This document shows, in pieces, positions 24,641 to 32,802 of a stretch of 32,802 bases of DNA. The notes below the pieces were generated by a model. It had not been told where the DNA came from. It was given only the letters and a program-made list of their open reading frames with translations, and did no database searches. Source of the stretch: CAXBPY01 sp003455275 (lineage in GTDB: Bacteria; Bacteroidota; Bacteroidia; Chitinophagales; UBA10324); contig CAXBPY010000036.1 of assembly GCA_963977675.1 (NCBI GenBank), forward strand, positions 1 through 32,802. Direction: 5' to 3'. Position 1 is the first letter of the stretch, and the number at the start of each line of letters is the position of its first letter. The translations under genes were made by a program, and so were the position numbers.

Positions 24641-26722
24641 ATGGCAGACGAACAAAACGACAGACCCAGAATGGAAAAGGAAAAAGATAAAAACAGACCC
24701 GGAATGAAGACACCGAAATTCAATATCTATTGGGTTTACATTGTTATTGCTTTAATTCTCTTGGGAATTCAGTTCTTCCCATTTACACCTTCTCTAAAAT
24801 TAATCAGTTGGGAAAAGTTTAATACTGACATGCTGCAGACTCATGATGTAGAAAAGCTGACCGTTGTGAATGGAAAAACTGTGGAAGTAACAATCAAGGA
24901 AGACAAACTGAATGAAGATAAATACAAGGAAGTATCGCGCACCAACATCAACACAGTAAACAAGGGGCCGCATTATTATTTCAAGATTCTAAGTCCTGAT
25001 GATTTTTCAAAGAAACTGGAAACTGCACAAAAAGATTTTACTCCGGATGAAGTTGTTTCTGTTTATCCAGAAGACCGCACCAACTGGAGCGACTGGATGG
25101 GAATCATTCTTCCTATTTTGGTAATTGTCGGTTTGTGGTTGTTTGTTATGCGCCGCGTTTCAGGCGGCATGGGACCAGGCGGTCAGATTTTTAATTTCGG
25201 AAAATCAAAAGCAACTCTTTTTGATAAGAACACAAAAGTGAATGTCACTTTCAATGATGTGGCTGGCCTCGATGAAGCAAAGGAAGAAGTGATGGAGATT
25301 GTCGACTTTCTGAAGAACCCGAAAAAATATACTTCGCTGGGAGGAAAAATTCCGAAAGGCGCACTACTCATTGGCCCACCGGGAACCGGCAAAACTTTGC
25401 TGGCAAAAGCAATGGCCGGTGAAGCACAGGTTCCGTTCTTTTCTATCAGTGGATCTGATTTTGTTGAACTCTTTGTAGGTATAGGTGCCTCTCGCGTTCG
25501 TGATTTATTCCGACAGGCAAGAGAAAAAGCACCGTGTATTATTTTCATGGATGAAATTGATGCGATTGGGCGCGCTCGCGGTCGCGGCGTTATTCAGGGC
25601 GGAAATGATGAAAGAGAAAACACGCTTAATGCATTGCTCGTTGAGATGGATGGATTTGCATCTGATGCAGGAATAATAATTCTCGCAGCTACAAACCGGC
25701 CTGATGTGTTGGATTCAGCATTGATGCGCCCCGGAAGATTCGACCGGCAAATTTCACTTGATAAACCTGATGTTATTGGTCGTGAACAAATTTTCAAAGT
25801 TCATATTAAGAATGTAAAGACATCAAAAGACAAAGACAGAGAACTGGATGTAAAAAAACTTGCATCTCAAACTCCCGGATTTGTTGGAGCTGATATTGCA
25901 AATGTTTGCAATGAAGCAGCGCTTATTGCAGCGCGCCGCGGAAAAAAAGAAGTTGAGTTAAATGATTTTCAGGATGCCATAGACCGTGTAATTGGCGGCC
26001 TTGAAAAGAAAAACAAAATCATAAGTGAAGAGGAGAAACGAATTGTCGCTTACCATGAAGCTGGCCACGCTATTTGCGGATGGTTTTTAGAACATGCGGA
26101 TCCGCTGGTCAAGGTTACAATTATTCCTCGTGGAGTAGCCGCGCTTGGTTATGCGCAATACTTGCCAAAGGAACAATTTCTTTACACCGTTGAACAAATG
26201 AAGGACATTATTTGCATGACACTTGGCGGAAGGGCAGCAGAAGAAATTGTATTCGGCAGAATAAGCACAGGAGCTCAAAATGATTTGGAAAAAATTACGA
26301 AGATGACTTATGCAATGGTGACCATTTATGGTATGAGTGAAAAAGTTGGAAATATTTCATACTATGATCCGAACAATGAATATGGATTCACGAAACCTTA
26401 CAGCGAAGAAACTGCCAAGATAATTGACCAGGAAGTGCGCAAGTTGATTGATGAAATGTTTGTTCGCACAAAAAATCTTCTTACTGAGAAAAGAGAACAA
26501 CTCGAAATTCTTGCTCAGGAATTATTGAAGAAAGAAGTTTTATTCCAGGCAGATTTGGAAAGATTGATAGGAAGGCGCCAGTGGGAAATAAAAAATGTTC
26601 CGCATGTGATTGAAATCCCTGCTGAAGAAAAGGCTGAAGAAACAAAAACCGAAACACAGCCTGAGACACACCGCGAACCTGGCATTGACTGGAAACCGAA
26701 TCTTAATCCGCCATTGGCGTAA
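24641..26722 (+). CDS. ftsH: ATP-dependent zinc metalloprotease FtsH
   Basis: A 693-residue membrane AAA+ protease for quality control of membrane and short-lived proteins. Two membrane helices (about 29-47 and 152-172) flank the periplasmic domain. The AAA module has GPPGTGKT (245-252), the pore loop ISGSDFVELFVGIGASRVRD, Walker B IIFMDEIDAIG, and the second region of homology RPGRFDRQISLDKPD. The protease zinc site is HEAGH (472-476), with Asp548 in QNDLEKITKMTYAMV as third ligand. The acidic, Thr-rich C-terminal tail is variable in the family. It is likely co-transcribed with rsfS and converges with uvrC at a bidirectional terminator. Confidence 0.97.
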   Translation: MADEQNDRPRMEKEKDKNRPGMKTPKFNIYWVYIVIALILLGIQFFPFTPSLKLISWEKFNTDMLQTHDVEKLTVVNGKTVEVTIKEDKLNEDKYKEVSRTNINTVNKGPHYYFKILSPDDFSKKLETAQKDFTPDEVVSVYPEDRTNWSDWMGIILPILVIVGLWLFVMRRVSGGMGPGGQIFNFGKSKATLFDKNTKVNVTFNDVAGLDEAKEEVMEIVDFLKNPKKYTSLGGKIPKGALLIGPPGTGKTLLAKAMAGEAQVPFFSISGSDFVELFVGIGASRVRDLFRQAREKAPCIIFMDEIDAIGRARGRGVIQGGNDERENTLNALLVEMDGFASDAGIIILAATNRPDVLDSALMRPGRFDRQISLDKPDVIGREQIFKVHIKNVKTSKDKDRELDVKKLASQTPGFVGADIANVCNEAALIAARRGKKEVELNDFQDAIDRVIGGLEKKNKIISEEEKRIVAYHEAGHAICGWFLEHADPLVKVTIIPRGVAALGYAQYLPKEQFLYTVEQMKDIICMTLGGRAAEEIVFGRISTGAQNDLEKITKMTYAMVTIYGMSEKVGNISYYDPNNEYGFTKPYSEETAKIIDQEVRKLIDEMFVRTKNLLTEKREQLEILAQELLKKEVLFQADLERLIGRRQWEIKNVPHVIEIPAEEKAEETKTETQPETHREPGIDWKPNLNPPLA

Positions 26723-26773
26723 TGATAAATTATTAGTTGAGTTCTGAATAATTTTTTAATCAGGTAAAAATTT

Positions 26774-26805
26774 AAAAGTAGTCTTGAAAGGCTGCTTTTT
26801 TTATT
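26774..26805. terminator. Bidirectional terminator between ftsH and uvrC
   Basis: AAAAGTAGTC (26774-26783) pairs with GGCTGCTTTT (26790-26799), including two G-U pairs, around a six-base loop TTGAAA. Seven T (26796-26802) follow on the plus strand. On the minus strand an AT-rich run of T (opposite 26766-26777) follows. The T run overlaps the uvrC stop codon. Confidence 0.72.
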
Positions 26806-28591
26806 TCGTATCAAAAGCAAGTTTAACTTTCTCTGCTCTTGATTTTCCAATAACAGAAATCAACTCTTCAATCGAAGCCGATTTTATTTTTTCTACTGAA
26901 CGAAAATGTTTCAGCAGTTTATCAGCGGTAGATTTTCCAACACCATTGATTTCTTCAAGCCCTGTTTTGATTGTTCCCTTGCTCCGCTTTTCGCGATGGA
27001 AAGTAATAGCAAAACGATGTGCTTCATTTCGGATTTGCTGAATCACTTTCAACCCTTCTGATTTTTTATTGATATACAACGGAAGCGAATCATCAGGGAA
27101 ATAAATTTCTTCGAGTCGCTTTGCAATTCCGGCTATTGCCATTTTTCCGCGCAGTCCGAGTTTGTCAATGCTGTTCATCGCCGCACCAAGTTGTCCCTTT
27201 CCACCGTCAATGATTACGAGTTGCGGGAGCGATTGATTTTCTTCAGTCAATCTTTTGTAGCGGCGGTAAACAATTTCTTCCATTGAAGCAAAATCATTCG
27301 GGCCTTCCACTGTTTTAATATTGAAGTGACGATAATCTTTTTTGCTTGGCTTTGCATTTTTAAACACCACCATACTCGCCACCGGAAAACTTCCCTGGAA
27401 GTTGGAGTTATCAAAACACTCAATGTGCGTAGGCAATTCTTTCAACCGGAAATCTTCCTGCAACTGTTTCATGATTCGCTCCTGCGGTGTTTGCTTGTTG
27501 CCAGAATGAAGCGAGAGATTGAGTTTGTAGAAGGCAACATTTTTCTCAGCAAGTTCCAGCAATTTCTTTTTATCGCCACGAACAGGAACAGTGATTTTTA
27601 TTTTTTCATCAGGTGCAGGAATAAAAAACGGAACAATAATTTCTTCGCTCGCGCTGCTGAATTGCTGGCGCAGTTCGTTTACAGCAAACTGAAGCATCTC
27701 TGTTTTTTCTTCTTCAATTTTTTTGTGCAACTCAATTGTTTTGGATTGAATAATACTTCCGTTCACCACCTTCATGTAATTGACGAAAGCAGTTTTTTCA
27801 TCTTCCACAAACGCAAACACATCAATGTTGCTCAGTGATGGATTCACCACCGTGCTGGTGTGCTGGTAGTTTTCGAGCATTTCTAATTTCTGTTTGAAGA
27901 GATTTGCCTTCTCGAATTCATAATTCTCCGAAAGTTTTTTCATCTCTGCATTCAGATAGTCTGACACTGGTTTCAAATGTCCTTTCAATAAATTCCTAAT
28001 CTGCTGAATGGTGCTGTTGTAATCTTCTTCACTCTGCAAATTCTCGCATGGACCTTTGCAATTTCCGATGTGATATTCTAAGCATACTTTAAATTTTTTC
28101 TGCTCAATATTTTTTTGCGCGAGAAAAAGATTGCAGGTGCGCAGTGGAAAAAGTTGTTTGATGGTATCGAGCAGCACACTCGCACGATTTACTGATGTGT
28201 ATGGACCGAAATATTCTGAACCATCCTTAATCAGTTTGCGGGTAAAAAAAATCCGCGGGAATCTTTCTTTCTTAATACAGATAAACGGATAAGTTTTTCC
28301 GTCTTTGAGATTCACATTGTAACGCGGCTGAAATTCTTTAATGAGATTATTCTCGAGCAATAACGCATCGTGTTCTGAATTCACAATCATGAATTCGAGC
28401 GACGATGCAGTGCGCACCATCACAGTGGTTTTGTTGGTTCCTAAATCGCGATTGAAGTAAGAGGAGACGCGCTTCTTCAGGTTCTTCGCCTTGCCTACAT
28501 AAATAAGCTTGCCTTCCTTGTCCTTGAATTTGTAAACTCCGGGAAGCGAGGGAAGCTTGGGCAATAATTCCTGATAGTCAGTTTCATTCAT
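26801..28591 (-). CDS. uvrC: Excinuclease ABC subunit UvrC
   Basis: A 596-residue nuclease subunit of nucleotide excision repair, which cuts the damaged strand on both sides of the lesion. The N-terminal GIY-YIG domain reads LPGVYKFKDKEGKLIYVGKA (about 16-35) and includes the FGPYTS motif near 148. A Cys cluster with CLEYHIGNCKGPC (about 171-183) is followed by the UVR helix pair (about 207-235). The C-terminal RNase H-like nuclease has ECFDNSNFQGSFPVASMVVF and VIIDGGKGQL. The last 60 residues carry a helix-hairpin-helix pair (LEEINGVGKSTADKLL and VIGKSRAEKV). All parts are present. It follows the WbqC gene by 122 bases that include a long inverted repeat, so it is probably transcribed on its own. 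Confidence 0.96.
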   Translation of the reverse strand: MNETDYQELLPKLPSLPGVYKFKDKEGKLIYVGKAKNLKKRVSSYFNRDLGTNKTTVMVRTASSLEFMIVNSEHDALLLENNLIKEFQPRYNVNLKDGKTYPFICIKKERFPRIFFTRKLIKDGSEYFGPYTSVNRASVLLDTIKQLFPLRTCNLFLAQKNIEQKKFKVCLEYHIGNCKGPCENLQSEEDYNSTIQQIRNLLKGHLKPVSDYLNAEMKKLSENYEFEKANLFKQKLEMLENYQHTSTVVNPSLSNIDVFAFVEDEKTAFVNYMKVVNGSIIQSKTIELHKKIEEEKTEMLQFAVNELRQQFSSASEEIIVPFFIPAPDEKIKITVPVRGDKKKLLELAEKNVAFYKLNLSLHSGNKQTPQERIMKQLQEDFRLKELPTHIECFDNSNFQGSFPVASMVVFKNAKPSKKDYRHFNIKTVEGPNDFASMEEIVYRRYKRLTEENQSLPQLVIIDGGKGQLGAAMNSIDKLGLRGKMAIAGIAKRLEEIYFPDDSLPLYINKKSEGLKVIQQIRNEAHRFAITFHREKRSKGTIKTGLEEINGVGKSTADKLLKHFRSVEKIKSASIEELISVIGKSRAEKVKLAFDTK

Positions 28592-28598
28592 GCGCGGA

Positions 28599-28606
28599 TA
28601 AAATTA
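28599..28606 (-). promoter_or_regulatory. Possible -7 element for uvrC
   Basis: On the minus strand TAATTTTA, one mismatch from TAnnTTTG, ends seven bases before the uvrC ATG (28591). The spacing matches the elements before 2633, 5839 and 7988. Confidence 0.33.
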
Positions 28607-28616
28607 AACTTCGGAT

Positions 28617-28715
28617 AGAACGCAGATTGCGCAGATTGTCATGATTATTTATGATAGTTTCAAATGCTTGTATTCAATCAGCGTGAATCAGCTTCATCAG
28701 CGTAATCAGCGTTCT
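28617..28715. repeat. Inverted GCAGATT/GCTGATT repeat upstream of uvrC
   Basis: The left arm (28617-28646) begins AGAACGCAGATTGCGCAGAT. The reverse complement of the right arm (28686-28715) begins AGAACGCTGATTACGCTGAT, so the arms agree at most of 30 positions. Each arm is itself built of short GC(A/T)GATT units. The right arm reaches into the WbqC stop codon. Repeats of this look are scattered through many Bacteroidota genomes. Here it may act as a terminator for the WbqC operon. Confidence 0.6.
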
Positions 28716-29421
28716 AATGTATTGGTTCTTTAATCAGCTTTTCAGTTTCGCTCCAACCCACATTCATCACAACATCCAATGTGCTCAGTCCCTTGATAAA
28801 CTCTTTGTGAAGCTGCGGATACTCGGCAGGAGAAAAAGAAGTGTATCGCAGTTGAATGTTGTTCGCAGCAAACATTTCTTCATCGTTGTATTTACGAGCG
28901 CCGCTTCCGCTCTGGTAAATGGTTCCACCGAGTTGCGTGCAGATTTCTATGATGCGGTTATTTTTTTCATCGGAAGAAAGATTCATTTCTGAAGCACGAA
29001 GCATTGGTGTGGTGATGTTCAACTTCTCACAAAATATTTTTAACAGAGAAACATTCAGTGCACAGAGCAATTCAGTTTTTTCATTGAGAGAATTTTCAAT
29101 CAGCGGAAAAATTTCATTGAAGAATTTTCCTTTCGAATAATTCAGTTGAATGGTCTTCAGCATTTTTTTCTGCCACGGCTGAGCATTGTCAATCGCAATA
29201 TCTTTAATCAGTTTGCTCTCTGCATTTTTCTTCACCGGAACAGAAATAAATAATTCTCCCTGTGCGGTTTTAATTTTTGTTCTGTTCGTGATGGAATTTG
29301 CATTGCCACTCTGGTAGTCGACATTATCGAGAATAACAAACACATCGCTCGAATAAATTTTATTGAAGTAGCCCAGCCACGGAATAAAATTCGGTTGATG
29401 AATGCCAATTACTTTTTCCAT
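28714..29421 (-). CDS. WbqC family protein
   Basis: A 235-residue protein of the WbqC-like family, common in O-antigen and capsule clusters but without a settled biochemical role. Typical features are the start GIHQPNFIPWLGYFNKIYSSD (first residues), the strand VFVILDNVDYQSG, NRTKIKT, and the ISVPVKK strand. The C-terminal segment QLGGTIYQSGSGARKYND is another family mark. It lacks signals or membrane helices, so it acts in the cytoplasm. It follows the asparagine-synthase-like gene by 16 bases and is the last gene of the minus-strand glycan operon. Family assignment is firm; the reaction is unknown. Confidence 0.9.
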   Translation of the reverse strand: MEKVIGIHQPNFIPWLGYFNKIYSSDVFVILDNVDYQSGNANSITNRTKIKTAQGELFISVPVKKNAESKLIKDIAIDNAQPWQKKMLKTIQLNYSKGKFFNEIFPLIENSLNEKTELLCALNVSLLKIFCEKLNITTPMLRASEMNLSSDEKNNRIIEICTQLGGTIYQSGSGARKYNDEEMFAANNIQLRYTSFSPAEYPQLHKEFIKGLSTLDVVMNVGWSETEKLIKEPIH

Positions 29422-29437
29422 TGGAACAAATATGCAG

Positions 29438-31261
29438 CTATTGATTAAATGCTTTCAGGAAATGCGCGGCGCTCAGCTGCATCCACTCGCGGTTGCGTAT
29501 TGAAGAACCCGTGCGCAACAATTTTTTTTCAGCAAGAAACTTTTCTGCTTCGGCAATTAGCGTTTTCACTTTCTCTTGTTGAAGCCAGGAATTAATTGGC
29601 GGCTGATACCCGAGCTTATCAATGCGCCAGGCAATTGATTTCGGAATGGTGTTCTCCATTGATTTACGGAGAATAAATTTTGTCCAGCCGTTTTGCATTT
29701 TCAATTCTATTGGGAGAGAAAAAATAAATTCAACCAGCTCATGAGATAGAAACGGCAAACGGATTTCCCGTGAGAAAGCCATTGAATTTCTATCGGCATA
29801 AGTGAGCAGTTTTTCCAATCCGAATTCGGTGCTGAAAAATTTCAGCGAGTCATTCAGTCGCGCAAATGATTTGAACGGCGGCGGTTCATTCCTGAATTCG
29901 TGAATCAAATCTTCATGGAGAAAATTCATATAATCGGGAGTGGAAAATTTTCTCCTGATTTTTCCAAGAGCTGAAAAAAGTTTTCTGTATCGAATCTCCC
30001 GCTCAAATTTTCCTGATGAATCAAAACCAACTCCGCGAAGATTTTTATATTGAGAAAGTTGCTCGTTATATTTTTTTCTGTCGGTGAAAAATAATTCCAT
30101 GAAGTAAGGTCGGAAGAAATGAAGGTAGCCCGCAAGAGTTTCGTCAGCTCCCTGACCATCGAGCAACACAGTCACATTTTTTTCTTTTGCGAGCTGCATC
30201 ACTTTCCATTGCGCAAGCGGCGATGAATTGCTGAGCGGCTCCTCAATGTGATAATGAATATTCTGCAATTCGGTGAGCAGCACTTCTTCATTCACCCACA
30301 CTTCGTTGCGATTGAGTTTCGCAGCCGCAGCAACTTCATCGATGTATTTTCCTTCATCAACCGCGCTGTCAAAAAAGCGCGCTGAAAAAGTTTGCTGTGG
30401 AAAAGGATTTGAGTTGTTGAGTTGCGAAATGGTGCAAACTACAGAGGAAGAATCAACACCGCCGGATAAACTCGAACCAATAGGCACATCGCTGCGCAAG
30501 CGCCGCTCCACCGAGCGGAAAAACAGTTCACGAAACTTTTCTGTTGCATCACGCTCAGATATTTTTATTTGAGTTTCAGCAGAAATTTTCCAGTAACACT
30601 TCTTCTGAATTTCTCCCCGTGCATTCACAGTGAGTGTGTGCGCAGGTTCAAGTTTCAAAATGTTTTCAAAAAAAGTTTCTGATTGCTGCAACGGATTTTG
30701 CGACACATTGTAAGTCATGTAGTAGAAAAGCATTCTGCGATTCACTGCATGAGTTTCTTCCGTCATCAGCGCTTTCATCTCTGAAGCAAAACGAAATTCA
30801 TTTTTTGAGAGCGAATAGAAAAATGGTTTCTCTCCGAAGCGATCGCGCGCGCAGAAAAGTTTTTTCTCTTCTTCGTCCCACAGCGCAAGCGAAAACATTC
30901 CATCGAAATATTGAACACAATTTTCCTTGTGAAGATGATAAGCTGCAAGAATCACTTCGGTGTCGGATGAAGAATTGAATTTCATTCCGCGCTTTTCCAA
31001 ATCATTGCGCAACTCTTTGTAGTTATAGATTTCTCCATTGAAAACAATGGTGTAGCGATTCATGTAATGCATCGGCTGCGAAGCGAGTTCACTCAAATCA
31101 ATAATAGAAAGCCGGCGATGGCCGAGACATAATTTTTTATCCGGAGAAATCCAATTGCCTTCACCATCCGGTCCGCGCCAAGCAATTGCATCGGTCATTT
31201 TTTTCACGCGCGCCGCATTCACTTCAACCGAAAAACTTAAGATGCCAGCAATGCCGCACAT
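29438..31261 (-). CDS. asnB: Asparagine synthase (glutamine-hydrolysing) family amidotransferase
   Basis: A 607-residue AsnB-family enzyme. The N-terminal class II glutaminase domain starts MCGIAGI (Cys2 nucleophile) and has LGHRRLSI (Arg49/50), FNGEIYN (Asn75) and SDTE (Asp100). The synthetase domain has the PP-loop SLSGGVDSS (264-272), which activates a carboxylate with ATP. Length and layout are usual. It lies within a sulfotransferase, glycosyltransferase and WbqC gene set. Enzymes of this family in such places often amidate sugar acids (for example uronamides) rather than make asparagine, so that is the likelier task. Its ATG follows the glycosyltransferase stop by one base (TAACATG), pointing to coupled translation. 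Confidence 0.92.
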   Translation of the reverse strand: MCGIAGILSFSVEVNAARVKKMTDAIAWRGPDGEGNWISPDKKLCLGHRRLSIIDLSELASQPMHYMNRYTIVFNGEIYNYKELRNDLEKRGMKFNSSSDTEVILAAYHLHKENCVQYFDGMFSLALWDEEEKKLFCARDRFGEKPFFYSLSKNEFRFASEMKALMTEETHAVNRRMLFYYMTYNVSQNPLQQSETFFENILKLEPAHTLTVNARGEIQKKCYWKISAETQIKISERDATEKFRELFFRSVERRLRSDVPIGSSLSGGVDSSSVVCTISQLNNSNPFPQQTFSARFFDSAVDEGKYIDEVAAAAKLNRNEVWVNEEVLLTELQNIHYHIEEPLSNSSPLAQWKVMQLAKEKNVTVLLDGQGADETLAGYLHFFRPYFMELFFTDRKKYNEQLSQYKNLRGVGFDSSGKFEREIRYRKLFSALGKIRRKFSTPDYMNFLHEDLIHEFRNEPPPFKSFARLNDSLKFFSTEFGLEKLLTYADRNSMAFSREIRLPFLSHELVEFIFSLPIELKMQNGWTKFILRKSMENTIPKSIAWRIDKLGYQPPINSWLQQEKVKTLIAEAEKFLAEKKLLRTGSSIRNREWMQLSAAHFLKAFNQ

Positions 31262-31262
31262 G

Positions 31263-32516
31263 TTATTTTATTGATTGAAAAAAGTTTAACAGCCGCTGCT
31301 GATTCGCCGCGAAGGAATAATTCATTTCGATTTTTGTTTTTGCACGCGCACCAATTTCTGCAAACTGATTTCTCTTCTGAAAAACTTTTTCGAAGTAAGG
31401 AGTCCAGTCTGCATCCTGGGGAACAAGAAAACCATTCACACCATCGTCAATCACCTCAGTGTTTACAGTGAGCGCAGTTGCCATGCTTACAATTCCAAGT
31501 CCCATGTATTGAATGAGTTTGAAGGCGGCTTTTCCCTTTTGCTCCAATGAATTTTCGAGAGGCATAATTCCAATGTCAATGGAAAGCAAATTTTCAATTT
31601 CAAATTTTTCGCTCCAACGAATGGACTCAACAGGAAACAAAACAGGAACAGCAAACGGCGCATCGCACACTACACGCAAGCGAAATTTGTATTTTGAGGA
31701 AAGCCAGTTGAGCGCATTCACCACAAGATGCAGGTTGCCAAGATTGTTTCGGGCGCCCACCCAGCCAATCACAATTTCATCACTGAGAGAGTTGTAATTT
31801 TTTTTCTGAGAAGAATTGTAATCCACACAAGTAGGAAGCACGAGAATATTTTCATCCTTCGCTGAGGGAAAAGATTGCTTCAATAAATCTCTGAGATAAT
31901 TCGTTGCTGGAAAAAAGTGAGTGTAATGTTTCAGTGAGGCAGAAAATTTTTTCGGATGCTCCAATAGCATTTTTCCGAATGAAGAAATAGTTTTCGGTTC
32001 GCGCTTGGCAGCAGAAATATCATCGTCGAAATCAAGAACACGAACAGAGTGAAGTGACGCTAAAAGTTTTTCGAAGAAAAGATTTCCGTAATCATTAAAC
32101 ATGAGCAACTCGCGGCGCACCACAATTACATCGCAAAAAGAAGAGCGCATGATTTGCCAGAATCGAATCCACATAAAGCTCATCAGAAAGAAAGGCATCG
32201 TGTTTTCGCTTGAAGTGAGTTGCAAATACTCGCGATACTCAAACACATAAGCCGAGCGCACTTTGAAATTATTTTGATTCAGAATTTCCACCCACTTTTT
32301 TGTGCGGTGGCGATTGCCCGCACTCTCTGGAGAAAATACTTCGAGATAGAAAATACTTTTCTTCCGGTTCGGAAAAAATAATTTCTTAAAAAAGCTTTTG
32401 AGTGATTTGAAAAAAATAATTCGGAAGAAAAAAATATTCAGCCAAACCACCAGCCACCAGAACCAGAAGAAGAGAAAGAAATAAATGTTGACAGGCGCTC
32501 GTGAAATCTTCGTCAT
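31263..32516 (-). CDS. GT4-like glycosyltransferase with aromatic membrane anchor
   Basis: A 417-residue glycosyltransferase, counted from the ATG at 32516. This ATG follows the sulfotransferase stop by one base (TGACATG), which favours it over an in-frame TTG at 32540. Residues about 11-36 form an exceptionally aromatic membrane segment (YFFLFFWFWWLVVWLNIFF) followed by basic residues, so the enzyme is likely held on the inner face of the inner membrane. The acceptor half has SAGNRHRTKKWVEIL and VLDFDDDIS. The donor half has VIGWVGARNNLGNL, IGIMPLENS, then KAAFKLIQYMGLGI and VNGFLVP, matching the GT4 nucleotide-sugar site. It belongs to a different subfamily from the three paralogues of the plus-strand cluster. 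The sugar is unknown. Confidence 0.85.
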   Translation of the reverse strand: MTKISRAPVNIYFFLFFWFWWLVVWLNIFFFRIIFFKSLKSFFKKLFFPNRKKSIFYLEVFSPESAGNRHRTKKWVEILNQNNFKVRSAYVFEYREYLQLTSSENTMPFFLMSFMWIRFWQIMRSSFCDVIVVRRELLMFNDYGNLFFEKLLASLHSVRVLDFDDDISAAKREPKTISSFGKMLLEHPKKFSASLKHYTHFFPATNYLRDLLKQSFPSAKDENILVLPTCVDYNSSQKKNYNSLSDEIVIGWVGARNNLGNLHLVVNALNWLSSKYKFRLRVVCDAPFAVPVLFPVESIRWSEKFEIENLLSIDIGIMPLENSLEQKGKAAFKLIQYMGLGIVSMATALTVNTEVIDDGVNGFLVPQDADWTPYFEKVFQKRNQFAEIGARAKTKIEMNYSFAANQQRLLNFFQSIK

Positions 32517-32517
32517 G

Positions 32518-32802
32518 TCATTGGTGAATTTGATAGCCAAAAGCGGTGACCGATTTCAATTGTGATGAAGAAAATATGTTGAGATTTTCTTTCTGATAAC
32601 GATTGAGTGACGAGGGAAACTTTGGAAGCGCTGAAAGTTTCCGTATCATTTCTTCGTTGAATTCTATTCCCGACCATTTTAAAAGTTCACGAGTTTCTTT
32701 TTCAGGTGATGCACACAAATCTTCCAGTCGCAATAATTTAAAATTTTCTCCGAGCAATTTTTTTCCTGTGTCTATTGCTTTTGTGTTTGCGCGAATCCAA
32801 TA
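32518..32802 (-). CDS. Sulfotransferase family protein, C-terminal part
   Basis: The frame is open to the right edge of the window (95 residues, true start outside). The visible end begins YWIRANTKAIDTGKKLLGEN, continues with the LLRLEDLCASPEKETRELLKW block, and ends with LNRYQKEN. This order matches the C-terminal third of Sulfotransfer_1/3 enzymes, where the (R/Y)-x-EDL-x-x-(D/N)-P motif precedes the final helices. Such enzymes move sulfate from PAPS to sugars or lipids. The PAPS-binding 5' loop is not in the window. It is the first visible gene of the minus-strand glycan operon. Confidence 0.78.
   Translation of the reverse strand, partial: YWIRANTKAIDTGKKLLGENFKLLRLEDLCASPEKETRELLKWSGIEFNEEMIRKLSALPKFPSSLNRYQKENLNIFSSSQLKSVTAFGYQIHQ

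Noticed and set aside
27326..27838. A 170-codon open frame on the plus strand
   Set aside because: It lies entirely opposite uvrC, which has full family motifs; its translation is low in complexity and matches nothing.
32517..32540. Upstream TTG start for the minus-strand glycosyltransferase
   Set aside because: The ATG at 32516 lies one base after the sulfotransferase stop, matching the TAACATG junction of the next gene pair.
1..32802. CRISPR arrays, tRNA or rRNA genes, insertion sequences
   Set aside because: No regularly spaced repeats, cloverleaf or rRNA-like sequence, or transposase was recognised by reading both strands.

Overview
The window looks like a chromosomal segment of an AT-rich member of the Bacteroidota. 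Three signs support this. There are two type IX secretion (T9SS) C-terminal signals, type A at 1739-2539 and type B (gliding-motility/CHU_C type) at 4009-5772. Shine-Dalgarno sequences are largely absent. Several starts are preceded by motifs close to the Bacteroidetes -7 promoter element TAnnTTTG. No rRNA, tRNA, CRISPR array, insertion sequence or prophage was recognised. Coding density is high and no gene-free stretch exceeds about 150 bases.

Layout. (1) 1-5772: cell-surface and exported proteins. These are a partial fibronectin-III protein on the minus strand, a T9SS type A protein, an M16 peptidase-fold protein that has lost its zinc motif, and a T9SS type B protein. (2) 5839-19187: about 13 kb of tightly packed plus-strand genes that look like one glycan biosynthesis and modification cluster. 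In order they are an alpha/beta hydrolase, a DprE1-like FAD oxidase, a PIG-L/LmbE deacetylase, a glycosyltransferase, a NUMOD4/HNH-like protein, HisH-like and HisF-like subunits, a giant WbuX-GT-GT fusion, a FemAB/GNAT-like acyltransferase, an MBOAT O-acyltransferase and its SGNH-like partner. (3) 19327-26722: housekeeping genes: recQ, an alkyltransferase-like protein, a small lipoprotein, a slipin, birA (minus strand), rsfS and ftsH. (4) 26801-32802, minus strand: uvrC, preceded by a second glycan operon read right to left (partial sulfotransferase, membrane-anchored glycosyltransferase, asparagine-synthase-like amidotransferase, WbqC-family protein).

The most unusual object is the 1178-residue protein at 12001-15537. 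It joins an N-acetyl-sugar amidotransferase (WbuX/WbpG/PseA family) to two tandem glycosyltransferase domains. A third paralogue of those domains is encoded separately at 8625-9788. The HisH-like protein probably makes ammonia, the HisF-like protein passes it on, and the amidotransferase domain would turn an N-acetyl group of a sugar into an acetamidino group. The fused transferases could then place that sugar, or neighbouring sugars, on a glycan. Inside this operon, overlapping the hisH-like start by four bases, sits a homing-endonuclease-like gene with a long charged helical insertion. The minus-strand cluster holds a second, unrelated amidating enzyme (AsnB type), so sugar amidation is a repeated theme. 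These pathway roles are inferred from family membership and gene order; the sugar itself cannot be read from the sequence.
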